This document shows, one piece after another, positions 34,035 to 44,634 of a stretch of 64,000 nt of DNA. The translations under genes were made by a program, and so were the position numbers. The notes under the pieces were generated by a model. That model was given only the letters and a program-made list of their open reading frames with translations. It ran no database searches and was not told where the DNA came from. Source of the stretch: Aedes albopictus (taxonomy: Eukaryota > Arthropoda > Insecta > Diptera > Culicidae); assembly GCF_035046485.1 (NCBI RefSeq), contig NC_085137.1:482912252-482976251 (forward strand), in the 5' to 3' direction. How positions within the stretch are numbered: the stretch's first letter is position 1; each line of letters begins with the position of its first letter.

Positions 34035-35255
34035 CACCCGTGTCCAATAAGTTCTCATACAAAATACAAATTTGGAAAATATAATTTTATTTCACATCTG
34101 TGATTCATATTTTCAAAATAAATGCATGTATTGAAGGGCCACATAATACTGATTAAATAAAGCATATGATTTAGAATAACGTTATTTTCTATTTGTTTTT
34201 ATTAGCCTAGCAGTACACTTCCGTTTTCTGAAAGTCGTTTGCTCCGGCACATAAGAAAAATGATCGAAAAGTTTTTCATTCTACGGTAGCTAAATAGAGT
34301 CCATAAGGATAAATTTTGAGTTTTTATCCCAAGTATTGTACCAAATGGATATACTAATGCTAAAACAATATAACTTTAATGATGATATGGTAAGAAATTT
34401 GAAAGTAAGCTCAACTTGGGCAGATTATCTTGAAAATAACCGTTATATTCAAGATAAACATCATAAAACGTAAATTTTAGGCAACATTTACCACAATAGG
34501 GATACAAGCATGTTTTAGAAGTGAGAATGGTGTGAATCAAACAGATAAAATGCAGATATGCTTCTTTGACACAACAAATCTCATTATAACGGTAAATGGA
34601 CATTTTTGTTTGATTTACGTTTTATTTTGTACAACATAAAACCACCGACGAACCGACGTGACAGCTAGAACAAATAAATTCAAATTTATTGTCCCCGACG
34701 CCATGATGAAAAATAGGCGAACACTGCCGCCACCTCTATAACGATTCGCGATGATTTGATAGCTTCACCCCAAACCCCCGTGTGTTCTGGAACTGGTTCG
34801 CGTCTGTGCTGATTTGACAGAAGCGTTCGCTCGCTTCGCTGGCCGACCGTTAAATTTAGGGGGGACAGTTTTGAAACACCACTGTCACGTCGGTTCGTCG
34901 GTGATAAAACGACTTTGTACTTCACCAATACATACTCTCGTTTTTTTTTCTCTCTCTCTTCGGGTCATAGTTGCTACTAGCAATGGTGAGGACAGAAACC
35001 TAATTTGTTTCAACTTAAATCCATTACTCGTTGAAATGAGACGAAATATCAATGAAATGCTTGCGTGCCAGACGAAATGCACTTACGACACATATGCGAT
35101 CAGCAGAGGATAAAGCACAATTAATTCCAAAACATAAGCTGTTTGTTGGTCAATATTAGATGGCCTTTCAATAAATAAATTTACTTTGAAAATGCTAATT
35201 ACAGATGTGAAATAAATTTAATTTGTTTTTGTATGAAAACTTATTGGACACGATG
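34035..35255. mobile_element. Tc1/mariner-type TIR element, copy B
   Basis: Ends CACCCGTGTCCAATAAGTT and the complement of CATCGTGTCCAATAAGTT, TA-flanked (34033-34034, 35256-35257). It is the reverse-oriented relative of copy A (16250-17194). The extra length is mostly the nested MITE at 34643-34903. Confidence 0.85.
34643..34903. mobile_element. 261-bp MITE nested in copy B
   Basis: Perfect 22-bp terminal inverted repeats beginning CACCGACGAACCGACG, flanked by a 7-bp duplication ATAAAAC (34636-34642, 34904-34910). Copy A shows the unoccupied site (AAAATAAAACGGCTTCGTAC on its complement). GC-rich; the ORFs over it are spurious. Confidence 0.88.
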
Positions 35256-35675
35256 TATATTTTGAAAACAGTTGCAAATTTAGCATTTTTGTTTTCGCTG
35301 AAACGAAATTTTAAATTGTTTGGCCCTTTTCAAATATAACGGAAGATTTGTTTGTTACCTAATTTATATATGATTCCAAAATATATCAGCTGATATTAAG
35401 ATTGATTGTAAAGGGGTATGCCGAATGTAAAACACTTTTTCTTGTTAAAAAAAAGCTAACACAATCGGATCAAAAAACCGACAATATCTGGAGAATACGC
35501 AATCGAGGTCTCCCAAAATCGGGTCAGCACAGTATTATAACATTAAACGATTTCGAATTTCTGCATTAAAATATTAAAAAAGTCTCAATAAAAATACTCC
35601 GGATAATCGAGTCTAAAATTCCGGATAATTGAATCCCGGATAATCGAGTCTCCGGATAATCGAGTCCGACCTGTA

Positions 35676-37186
35676 ATGCAAAACAAAGCCAAACAAAAAC
35701 AATACGTTTTAAATTCAAAGTATCCAGAAAGTTAATATAACGATATTGAAAAATGACGCCCCTGCATAGTTTATAAGGATGAATTAAGGACAAGCTTGTT
35801 AGAATCACAACATGGCTCCCACAATGGCCAACTTTCGTATCTACTCACGATTTCAGGTACACAAATCTCGTGAAAAGCCTGGCTGTGCTTTTCACGAGAT
35901 TAATCTCTCTCTTCTTCAAAACGCTTCAATTTTTCAAGTGAACAAGGGCCAAATATAAAATAGGTATACTGTCGGAAGACAATTACTTTTCTAGATCTCA
36001 AGTCGTTTGTCCTTAAAATGTTCAGTAGGTCGGCTCTAGAGGCACGTTCTCCTCCATTCGGGAAATTTGTGCCTTAAAATGTTAGGTAGAATGTGTACAA
36101 TCAAAATTCCTCTGAAGATCTCTTTTGGTATTATTTAAGAGATTCTTGAGAATGAATTTACATCTTTTTTGGTTTTTCTGAAATTTATCTCTAAAAATTT
36201 CAAGAGAATTCTTTCGAAACGCTCGAATATTTTTTATGAAAATTTATTTTCAAACATTGACAGAAATTATTGGAGAAAATTTAGGGAAGAGTTTTTGACA
36301 AAACTATAACTTTTATAGAAATCCTTTGATCATTTCTAAAATCCCCTGGGACACTGTTGACAAAAATTCTGGAGAAACCTTAAAAATGCATAAAAATCAC
36401 TTTAAAAGAATGGCTAGTGAAAACTTCGGAAAAAAAATAATGAGGATTCTTTGCAGGTTTTCCTAGATAAAAATCTGGATGAGTTCTCGAAGAAACCCTT
36501 AAAAAACAGGGAAAATCCTGTGGGAATTTCAAACTCCTCTGCTTAAGAAAATCTTGAAGGAACTGTAGCAACAAAATTTAGAAAAATTCCAACAATGACC
36601 CTCAAGAATTTTTCCTATGAGGTTACTGAGGCATTTTTTCAGTATTTCGCTGGAAGATTCGTATCTAACGCAATTGCATTTTGTTCATTGGAGCTTTACA
36701 GGAATTACTCAACAATTTCTAAAAATAATCTTTTTATAATTCATTTAGATTTTCCAACTAAAATTCATGCTCGCTATGAAGGTTCTACTATTTTTTCCAG
36801 GAATCCAGTAGCCTTTGGAATGCTTCTCCTGGGATTTTATCTGACGGGATCTGTATTACTCAAAGAACCCACGGGTCGTTCTGTAGTGTGGGTGTATGTA
36901 TCGAAATCTCTGGGAATACTTCAATATTTTTTATTTTTTTGAAAAAAGTTGAACGAAAATTCTGGCAAAAAGTCTTCAAATTCACTTGCAGAGAGCTTAC
37001 AAGAATCAAGCAATATGCGTGAAAAATCAGCATTAGGTTGGAATTCACGAATAAAAAGAAATAGAAAAAATCAAGCAAATGAGCCACGTTTATTCTTGAA
37101 TGAAAAGTGCATTTTTTATTTTTTTACTGTTTAGATTTTCCGACGTTTGCATTTAAGATGAACAGAAGCAGTTCAGCATATACTTA
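35676..37186. other. Inner DNA of the hAT-type element, degenerate repeats
   Basis: 36100-36600 and parts of 36600-36960 carry the diffuse 'aaatcct/gaaattt' repeat. No coding sequence supported, despite a 115-codon ORF at 36595. Confidence 0.45.
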
Positions 37187-37198
37187 AGTCAGATATAT

Positions 37199-37644
37199 AT
37201 TTTTATATTCTTCAACCACTTAACCTAATTTACAGCTCTTTTGTCCACTTGGGCACTGCGTGAGCGATTCCAATTGGCAGCTGCACATGAACTTTTGTGC
37301 ATCGCCTAAATGTATTTCATTCTTATTCTACTATATCAAACTGGCAGCCTTTGCGCTGCTGTCAATTTCTACCCTGTCCATGGTAGAATGATGAGCACGA
37401 GGATGTTGATGTGTGGCTCTTGTTCCTTTTCCAGTCCGATTGGGGGTGCATTATGAGTTGCCGTTTCGCCGATATCCAATTATTCGGGTCCATTTGAGCT
37501 ATGGAGCTCAGAAGAGGGTCAGGTGCCAGCCGCTCTCGGGGGGAAGAGCAACTGACGAAGTGCCGGGGCTGGGTTCAAACCCATGACCATGACCATCCAC
37601 TTATGAAGTGAACGTGTAGCCACTACGCTACGGGCCCCGACGGT
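37199..37644 (-). mobile_element. tRNA-derived SINE, second family (446 bp)
   Basis: Minus-strand head near 37638: GGGGCCCGTAGCGTAGTGG (A box), then GGGTTTGAACCCAGCCCCGG (B box region). A 12-bp duplication AGTCAGATATAT lies at 37187-37198 and 37645-37656. The body is unrelated to the Feilai-like copies. Confidence 0.85.
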
Positions 37645-37788
37645 AGTCAGATATATTAGTCAAGAAAAAAATATTTTAGCGATTGTTGAAATCCGGGACA
37701 TTTCCGGGACACTTTAAAATGCGGGACGGCTAGCCTCAATACGGAACTGTCCCGCACAATCCGGGACGTCTGGTCACTTTAGGCTAGC

Positions 37789-38164
37789 CATTTTCTAAGA
37801 ATATATCAAGATCTCTGTCATATGCCTTGCCAGAGCTTCATTGAAAATCTGGGTAACACAAGTAATAATCTTGATTCTATTTGGTTTTATTTGTTTTTAT
37901 GATAGTTTTATCACAGCATTGCATAGTCTAATTAGTCTAATAAATGTTTCTGCTGTGCACAGCTATTCTTCATCAATCTGTGGTTTTTAAATTATCTCCA
38001 AAAATACTTGTGAAATAGTGCAGAAAACCACCTACACAATAAGAACTATTGACCTCAATGTAAGTTTTAGGAGATTCTCTTAGTTATCTTCAATTTAATC
38101 ATTCTTGAGCAAGAGTAACTGTTCTCGAGTGAGAACAGTTTGGTAAAAAAAACTCCAGCATCAG
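37789..38164. other. Sequence upstream of the candidate exon
   Basis: AT-rich and without repeat boundaries. It ends in AAAAAACTCCAGCATCAG, a possible but pyrimidine-poor splice acceptor. Confidence 0.35.
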
Positions 38165-38263
38165 ATTCCGACTGTCGTCGATCCAACCAAGAACATCCGT
38201 CCCGAAACCCGACCCTGGAGCGGCACATTGCCAAACTCCTTCGGTTTCAGCATCCAAGAGAAG
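38165..38263 (+). CDS. Candidate host exon, product unrecognised
   Basis: A 99-bp block is GC-rich against AT-rich surroundings, preceded by CAG (38162-38164) and followed by an excellent donor AAG|GTAGGT (GT at 38264). In frame it encodes 33 residues with no stop, starting IPTVVDPTKNIRPETRPW and ending SGTLPNSFGFSIQEK, and the frame ends exactly at the donor. Length is a multiple of three, so it could be included or skipped without shifting the frame. Codon third positions are mostly G/C. I do not recognise the protein. The opposite strand has a less convincing open frame. If real, the plus-strand gene here has large transposon-filled introns. Confidence 0.5.
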
Positions 38264-38680
38264 GTAGGTTTGATCATTGATCTTAGGGCGTTTTTGGCGT
38301 TTTTGATAAAGAACGTTATAAATCTGAGTACTGTTGAGTTACGCTTTTCACTCTTGCTTGAGTTGAAAGGAATTTAAGACGGTCTTGTGGTGATGTTGAT
38401 GAAAACCAGCGAAAATTAATGACGTGGATTTCATCGGAAGCCATGTTGAGAAAACTCATGGATAATGCTCTCGTGACTTGAAACAATAATTTTATAGATG
38501 TTGCTATTGCTTCATTATCGAAGCGCGTTGCAATTTTCGGAAATATCTTGCAACATATAAACGTTAAATTTTGCTTGGTTGTTGACATCCTTTGGTACAC
38601 TACGGAAATATTCCCATTTTGTGTTAGAAACTAATTCCGATTTCTTACGGGGACTGACTGGATTTACGAAAACTTGGTGT
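38264..38680. other. Non-coding DNA downstream of the candidate exon
   Basis: No supported gene. A 94-codon minus-strand ORF (38316-38600) has no domain. Confidence 0.35.
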
Positions 38681-39317
38681 TTTGCCTTTCTCGTACACTA
38701 AGTGTACTGGAAAGGCTGTCTGCTCACTCAAAAACCCAGATTGATCCACCCAGTGATGATAGTGCCTTTCACGTCAAATATGCACTCATGATCTTTCCGC
38801 TGACGCAATCAATCTTGTCTTAGAGTCAGTGATCAGCCCCAAATCTCTGTGCATTGGTAACGGACGGAAAGGTGGAAAGGTGGAAACAGAGGTCTGGGAC
38901 TGTACCACCTACAAATTTGTGCGACTTGCTCAATGCCAATGTTAATGATCTTTCCGTCAACGCAGGTCAAAAAGTTTTTGAATCCTGAGACTACTTTATT
39001 TAGAAAAGCAAGAATTTTATGGAAGTCATCATCGAAATGGGAAACTTATTGATGGCACTTATTCCGACGTCATGTTCAACGTATAGGCAGAGCTGAAAAT
39101 ATCAGACCTCTCAGTTGACTGCTTGAGAACCTTCACTATCACTGGCGGCCGATCCATATCAAGATGACAATTACAAACTAGGATATAACTTTTCACAGAT
39201 CACTTTGCGGTCTTTAATAAAGTTGTTTCTGCACACTTTAGGCTTTCATTATCATTGGTTACAGGATTCATGTAAAATTTGCCAAAAAATGCAAGCATTT
39301 TGAATTGTCTATATGTA

Positions 39318-39631
39318 CAGTGACGATTCGCTCGTTGAGAGCTCGTTAGATGGGCTGTCTCGATGGTTGAATGTTCACTGGTTGGGGCAAAACCCAACTA
39401 AAAAGCACTGTCAATGTCAAAATAGATGACAAAACGCGTTTGACGTCTGACCGCCGTCGCATTACAGCTCCTGTATACAGAACGTTTGCGCAAGTATGTG
39501 AGTGTTTCGTGACGTATTTCTCGTCACTTGCGTGTGTCTAGAGCGTTTTGATCAGTTGTCAGTTGCCCCAACGAACGAACACAATTCGCTAATCAGGGCG
39601 CAGTCGTGACCCAACCAGCGAATCCGGACTG
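39318..39631. mobile_element. TA-inserting MITE, 314 bp
   Basis: Ends CAGTGACGATTCGCTCGTTG and the complement of CAGTCCGGATTCGCTGGTTG, TA-flanked (39316-39317, 39632-39633). Middle part is GC- and CpG-rich with TTGCCCCAAC-type words near both ends. Confidence 0.8.
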
Positions 39632-40019
39632 TACTATTCATTGCATTCAAATTTCAACCCCATTACAGAGCACGTCCTCCAGTCGCATCAAAATTTTGCG
39701 CAGTAATTTTAAACGCAAAAGAGGATTGAAAAAAATTCGATCGGGGCTGATGCGCTTAAATTTTAATACTCTCATACAACGTTGACCCATTCTACGGTAT
39801 ATTTACACCTCAGGAAACTAAAATGGTGAGATTTGATGAGATCGCTTTAGTTTATTCAGGTTTTTGATTCCCTTGCACATATCTATCGCTTGCATTGATT
39901 TTGTTCACTTTCGTAATTCCGCCGAAGCACCCAACGCTGCTTCTGCTACACCACCGGTTGCCTTTTATGTAGTCTGAGCCTTTTTTCTTGCTTACCGTTC
40001 ATTAGGTTATCAAAATGTC

Positions 40020-40800
40020 AATGTTACTTTATATTTGGCCACTTTCGACGGGACGCCCGGAAACGATTCCGGAGCACTACAAGTAGTTTTAAATGTGGTC
40101 TGACCCTATGTTCATGCTTAATGTTCATCAGGATGCTAAAAAAGCCGCGGATTAATGTATCGCATGTATGAGTTTGGTTCACTTTGACATTTGACCACTT
40201 CTGGCGGAACACCGGAACTAGTAACACTACTGGTAGTTAATGTGGACTGTGTCTATTTTCTTATTATCCGTGCATCAGATCACTGACAAAAAAGCGATAT
40301 GATATATCGCAAGCATGGGTTTGGTTCATTTTTATGTTTGGCCACTTCCGGCGGGACACCCGGAACCGGTTGTGGAACACTACCGATGGTCTCTAACGAA
40401 ATCTGAAGCTATTTTTTTTTAATCGTTCATCAATTTATCGAAAAAGTCGCGAATTGATGTCTCGCACGCATCGGTTTGGTTCCCTTCTGCATTTGACCAC
40501 TTCCGGAGGGACAACCGGATGTTTGGCGTTTGATGTTCAACACAAGTGCGAGAAAACGTACAAAAGTTGAACATGTGTTAAGTTCGTGGGAAGACTGTTA
40601 ACTTAACTGTTATATTTATTATAGTTAATTATAGTTTAGTTCTTATAGTTAACTTAACTGTTATATTTGGCCACTTCCGGCGGGACACCTGGAACCGATT
40701 CCGGAACATTACTGGTTCAGATATAATCTGCGGCTACCTGCTTACCGTTCAAAAGATAATCGAAAATGCCGTGGCTTGATGGGTCGCATGCATGGGTTTA
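40020..40800. repeat. Tandem array, about 150-bp unit, five copies
   Basis: The unit marker TTTGRCCACTTCYGGCGGGAC occurs at about 40035, 40190, 40338, 40492 and 40667, followed by an ACCCGGAAC...GGAACAYTAC block and a TTATCGTTCATCA-like stretch. Spacing is 148-175 bp. Copies are diverged, so the array is not recent. No spacer pattern of the CRISPR type. Confidence 0.8.
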
Positions 40801-40852
40801 TTGTATTTTTGTATTTTCATATCCCCCTTCCTGGGGTACCGGTCCGCCGGCC

Positions 40853-40960
40853 CGTGCACAGGAGTGGCGCCAAGGGAGGGGTTTTTCCCAATTTCGGCAA
40901 AAGGCGGAGGGGCGCCTAGTGTATGAAGCGTCGGTAATGGGGGGGTGGGGGCTGGGGGGT
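40853..40960. repeat. Partial copy of the CCCGTGCAC hAT MITE
   Basis: GGCCCGTGCACAGGAGTGGCGCC...GGCGCCTAGTGTATGAAGC matches the inverse of 920-1057. The far terminus is missing or altered. Confidence 0.7.
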
Positions 40961-41221
40961 TTGAAATATGAAGCCCACCCAGCTCAGCCCTTCCCACCCA
41001 TGTTTTTTTTCCATAGGCAGTGCATGTGCCAGGCACAGAGCAATCACTCTTGTGAAATGATGTCCATACATGTCCTGAGGTCCTGAGATGTGAAAGTGGA
41101 GCAATTTGTGTACTTCAAATTAATGCTGGTCGAAGAAAACCATAAAAATGTTCTGCCAAAGTGAACTAAGATTTAAAAAAATCGAAAATATGTAAGCGAT
41201 TCGAAGTTCAATCATTTAAGT

Positions 41222-41583
41222 CAGTGGTGCTTAGCACTTTCCGCATTTTTGCACAACATTTGATTGAAAAGATGTTTAACAAATTTATGCTTAATCCAAA
41301 GCTTGGTGTTGTAGCTAAATATTTATGAAGAAATTTTTTTGTCATATTGACAATATTTCGAAATTTGCCCGATTGAGCAAAAAATTATTGATTGAGCACT
41401 TATTTTTGCCGAAAATCATCAATTACGAAAATTTACGAAACTAACTTAAGTGCAGTTACCTTGTACTGATAGCCTCGATACCAAGCTTCAGTTTGAATAC
41501 AAATTTGCTTATCATTTAAGTGGTTTTTGATAAGTTTAAAAGCAATTTTGTTGATAAAATGCGAAAAGTGCTGAGCACCACTG
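41222..41583. mobile_element. hAT-type MITE, 362 bp
   Basis: Ends CAGTGGTGCTTAGCACTTTC and the complement of CAGTGGTGCTCAGCACTTTT, with a perfect 8-bp duplication ATTTAAGT (41214-41221, 41584-41591). AT-rich inside, no ORF. Confidence 0.92.
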
Positions 41584-42391
41584 ATTTAAGTGATAACCAA
41601 GCGCAATACCTCTAGGTCATTTACCTAGCTAAAGGTCAGTCGTTAAGTCTGAATCAAGTTCTTAACGTTCTTCTCAAGGATGGTTTTTGTGAAAACGCCA
41701 TTTTTCAATCAGCCAAAGCAAACCAAGTGTTTGATTTTTTTCAAGCTCAATTATTCTAATTAGCCTTGTTGTTCAATGACGGATCCTGTGTTAAACTATC
41801 AGTATGAGGAGTGTCGACATAATGCAGATATTCAAAACCACTTGATTTTTGTATTGTTGAGAATAAATTGATTCTAAAATGATGTAGATTTGGTTCGGTC
41901 TGTGATTTTGAAAAATGGCGATCAGCGCCATCGAAACATAAGTGGATCCTCCAACACCCATATTTCTAATTACGTGTTCAATTCTATCACATATTGTTAC
42001 TATGAGTCGGTTACAAGTTAGAAATCTGACGACGATGAGGAGAACTTGAAATGTTAATCATCTGGACGAAAACTAAAATATATCGCTGATTCTATGGAAT
42101 GGTTTACAGTTCACTTTGGTTGGATGCAGTTTTATTTTTTGTATGTTCTACCAAACAGAAATTTTGAATTTACTCCACGGAGAGCTGTCAGAATTTCTGG
42201 ATTTTTATACGGAAGGAAGATCATCTTATTCTTCATCCAATGGTTAAGAAAACTCATTTTTTCAAAAAATGGTCTTTGGTTCGTTTAAGCAGAACCCCGA
42301 CCATATAAGACTTGACCCCTCCGGAGGCTCTATTAAATTTTCGTATTTGGAGTGAACCTTTCGGTACACCTTGGTGCACGAGAAAGGCAAA

Positions 42392-43431
42392 AAGGTTATG
42401 TGCAACTCAGGGATCTGATTGGCTGTGGTTCGATCTTAACTTGTCTACTGAAATTTGTGAATAGTAAAATCGGCCCCGTTGAATGCTAGGCACATGGGCC
42501 TATCAAATAAAGAGATTTAAAAAACCTCCCCTCTCCCTTCCTTGATAAGTATTTAGACGAGAGAGGCATCATTTTCGCCTGAAAATCCAGGACCACCCGC
42601 ACTTATACACTCTGGATGTCTGCTAGTCACACGCAGTTATCTTATAGGTTCCTTGTGTAAGTAAGCGATACTGGAGCACCAGCTATTAGCGGTTATTACT
42701 TACGCTAACTCAATTATATCGACTGGTATTTGAAATTATACCTTCCCATACCTAATTACGATTAATTTAACAGTTACCACGGGAGAGTCTATGTTTCAAA
42801 TTTTCACGATATTTTAAGTGATCTCATTGGCAGAGGCGCTGAGTTTCCGCCTTAGTACCTACGAATCAGAATCATCTTGTTGAAGTTCACTAGTAGTTTC
42901 GGTGTTCGTGAAAACTATACGTATTGATAATTATCTGGTTGTTATTAAATTACAAGATTGTCTGGCATCACCGAACGAGAGAGTGTATCACTGAACTGAA
43001 CAACTAATGATATCCCTTGACAATCTCCAGCTTATATCCTGGAATATATGTGCACATAAACTCTATACCCGAAGAGGTGACGATTGGCGAATATCCGATC
43101 CTGCCCCACGGTTCTACTCATAATTCTCGCATGCTCTACAAGATTTCATATATAAAAAGGACATATAGCAGTATGTAGGCAGCAATCTTCATGGTCGGTG
43201 CCGCTATGATCCACATTTTACGAGGTAGTAAAAATAAAGAGCAACAGATCGGTATGGACTTGCAGGGTTGGGCACAGCTTCAATTCCTCTGAGAGGTAAT
43301 TTGCTCTATTTTAGTATGCGGTCTGTGTCTGTGAAGGCCACCCGCCTGCAAGGTTGCTGACCACCGACTAGATTTGCTTGTTGCATTACGTCTCTGGTCA
43401 TTTCCAATTCCAAGATAAACAGCACAGACTA
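42392..43431. other. Apparently unique DNA, no gene seen
   Basis: No repeat boundary or domain-bearing ORF. Contains a TTATATCGACTGGTATT-like AT-rich core and moderate GC near 43050-43390. Confidence 0.35.
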
Positions 43432-44208
43432 TCCGAGAAAAGGCGGATAATAAAGTGATATCACTTTGATAATAAACTGTTTTATCGGTGTTATCATTTT
43501 GTTATTTTTGTTATCATCCTTTTCAATTGACGATAACCAAATGATAGCAAATTTAATTATCGATAATTTTGGTCTGTCGTGGTAACCTAAAAGCACTAAA
43601 CGATAACAAAATATGTTATCTGTTTCCAAACGCATATTTCAAAGCTTTCCCAAAACAGAGAGTCTGATGAAGCTCGATTCTAAAAATAGATTGCGCTTGA
43701 ATGCGACTGTAGTACGAAAGCGTAGCCTTTTATTACTCTGACTCTCAATGAGTCCCGTTGGTATAGGGGCTTACGGCTGCGACCGACAATCACTCGATCA
43801 GGGTTCGAGACCCGCCTGGGCGAATAGTTGATAACATTGGTTGTAAATTAAGAAACTTTTTTCAATAGGTGGCGATGTCGGTAAAGTAGATTTTTACTAT
43901 TTTGGTCGATAAAGTAGCACTGAATGATAACTAATTGATAACAAAACCAGTTATTAATCAGCTGTATTTTTCATGTTGATAACTAAATGTAATGTTGAAC
44001 AAAATATTGTATAACACAACTAGTTATCAACTTGAACTCAATGATAACTTAACTTCTTATCATTTTGGTATTCGAGAAGTAAATTTAAGTTACCATGTTT
44101 GTTATGTTGGCTCTAAATTCAACCTAAATGATAACAAACTCAATTATCAAACGAATGATAACCAGGTAACAGAGCTTGTTATCATTTTGTTATCCGCCTT
44201 TGCTCGGG
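43432..44208. mobile_element. CCCGAGCA-ended TIR element, about 780 bp
   Basis: Left TCCGAGAAAAGGCGGATAAT and right complement of CCCGAGCAAAGGCGGATAAC. Inside, ATGATAACAAA-type words fill both arms. A tRNA-like segment occupies 43751-43823. No transposase frame. Confidence 0.75.
43751..43823 (+). repeat. tRNA-like (SINE head) segment
   Basis: GTTGGTATAGGGGC resembles an A box and GGGTTCGAGACCC a B box with a paired T-stem. The 5' and 3' ends do not form an acceptor stem, so this is a SINE head, not a tRNA gene. Confidence 0.6.
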
Positions 44209-44263
44209 TATGTACTGCGCGAATGCAAAATTGAACCAACTTGTTTATATACTGATATTCTAA

Positions 44264-44411
44264 GGGTCTGTTCCAATTGGTGAATTAAAAATAATTTTCA
44301 CTAAAACTTGACAGTTCGATAATTATTTCCTTAGAAGAACTGTCAAGTTTGAGTGTCGAACTGTCAAATTTAAGTGAAAATTAATTTTAATACGCCAATT
44401 GGAACAGACCC
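44264..44411. mobile_element. Harbinger-type MITE, 148 bp (copy 1)
   Basis: Ends GGGTCTGTTCCAATTGG and its complement, flanked by TAA (44261-44263, 44412-44414), the PIF/Harbinger target. Arms are almost fully inverted (ACTTGACAGTTCGA...TCGAACTGTCAA). Copy 2 of the same length is at 60411-60558. Confidence 0.88.
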
Positions 44412-44454
44412 TAAGAGTGTTTATGATAATTAATCCTGTTCAATAAGATTGAAA

Positions 44455-44624
44455 AGTTGTGGAGCGGACCTGGTGTGATGGTTAAAGTTATCACGCCGAG
44501 GACCTGGGATCGATTCCCACTCCCGACAATTTTACAAATTATGAGTTCTTCCTTCGGAAGGGAAGTAAGACGTGGGTCCCGAGATCAACTAGCACATTGG
44601 GCCAAAAATCTAATACAAAAAAAA
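44455..44624 (+). mobile_element. tRNA-derived SINE, intact (170 bp)
   Basis: Head GGAGCGGACCTGGTGTGATGG with B box GGATCGATTCCCACTCCCGA, then CTTCCTTCGGAAGGGAAGT and a poly-A end. The 10-bp duplication AAGATTGAAA is at 44445-44454 and 44625-44634. Same family as 18494-18890, where a MITE occupies the A-box region. Confidence 0.92.
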
Positions 44625-44634
44625 AAGATTGAAA

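Larger units (their letters stand above)
31871..35673. mobile_element. pogo/Tigger-like TIR element, copy 1 (3.8 kb)
   Basis: The termini CAGGTCGGACTCGATTATCC and its complement are flanked by TA (31869-31870, 35674-35675). Subterminal CCGGATAATCGA words are tandemly repeated, twice on the left and four times on the right. CAG..., a TTATCCG-like core and a TA target are Tigger/pogo traits. No transposase is readable. It hosts 33260-33451 and 34035-35255. Copy 2 is at 47100-50669. Confidence 0.8.
31653..37780. mobile_element. hAT-type element, 6.1 kb, heavily nested
   Basis: Left end AAAGTGACCAGATATATT and right end complement of AAAGTGACCAGACGTCCCGG, with GCGGGAC words just inside both ends. 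Flanks TGGCTAGC (31645-31652) and AGGCTAGC (37781-37788) match at 7 of 8. No transposase frame. Most of its length is later insertions: 31871-35673 and 37199-37644. Confidence 0.65.
38681..42391. mobile_element. TIR element with hairpin ends, 3.7 kb
   Basis: The left end TTTGCCTTTCTCGTACACTA and the right end (complement of TTTGCCTTTCTCGTGCACCA) are inverted. Each terminus also folds on itself (CTTTCTCGTACAC...GTGTACTGGAAAG on the left). No transposase seen. It holds a tandem array (40037-40800), MITEs at 39318-39631 and 41222-41583, and a CCCGTGCAC repeat at 40853. A third terminus of this family begins at 63880. Confidence 0.7.

Noticed and set aside
40020..40800. CRISPR-like array
   Set aside because: Units of about 150 bp are tandem and diverged with no short constant repeats or unique spacers; the genome is eukaryotic.
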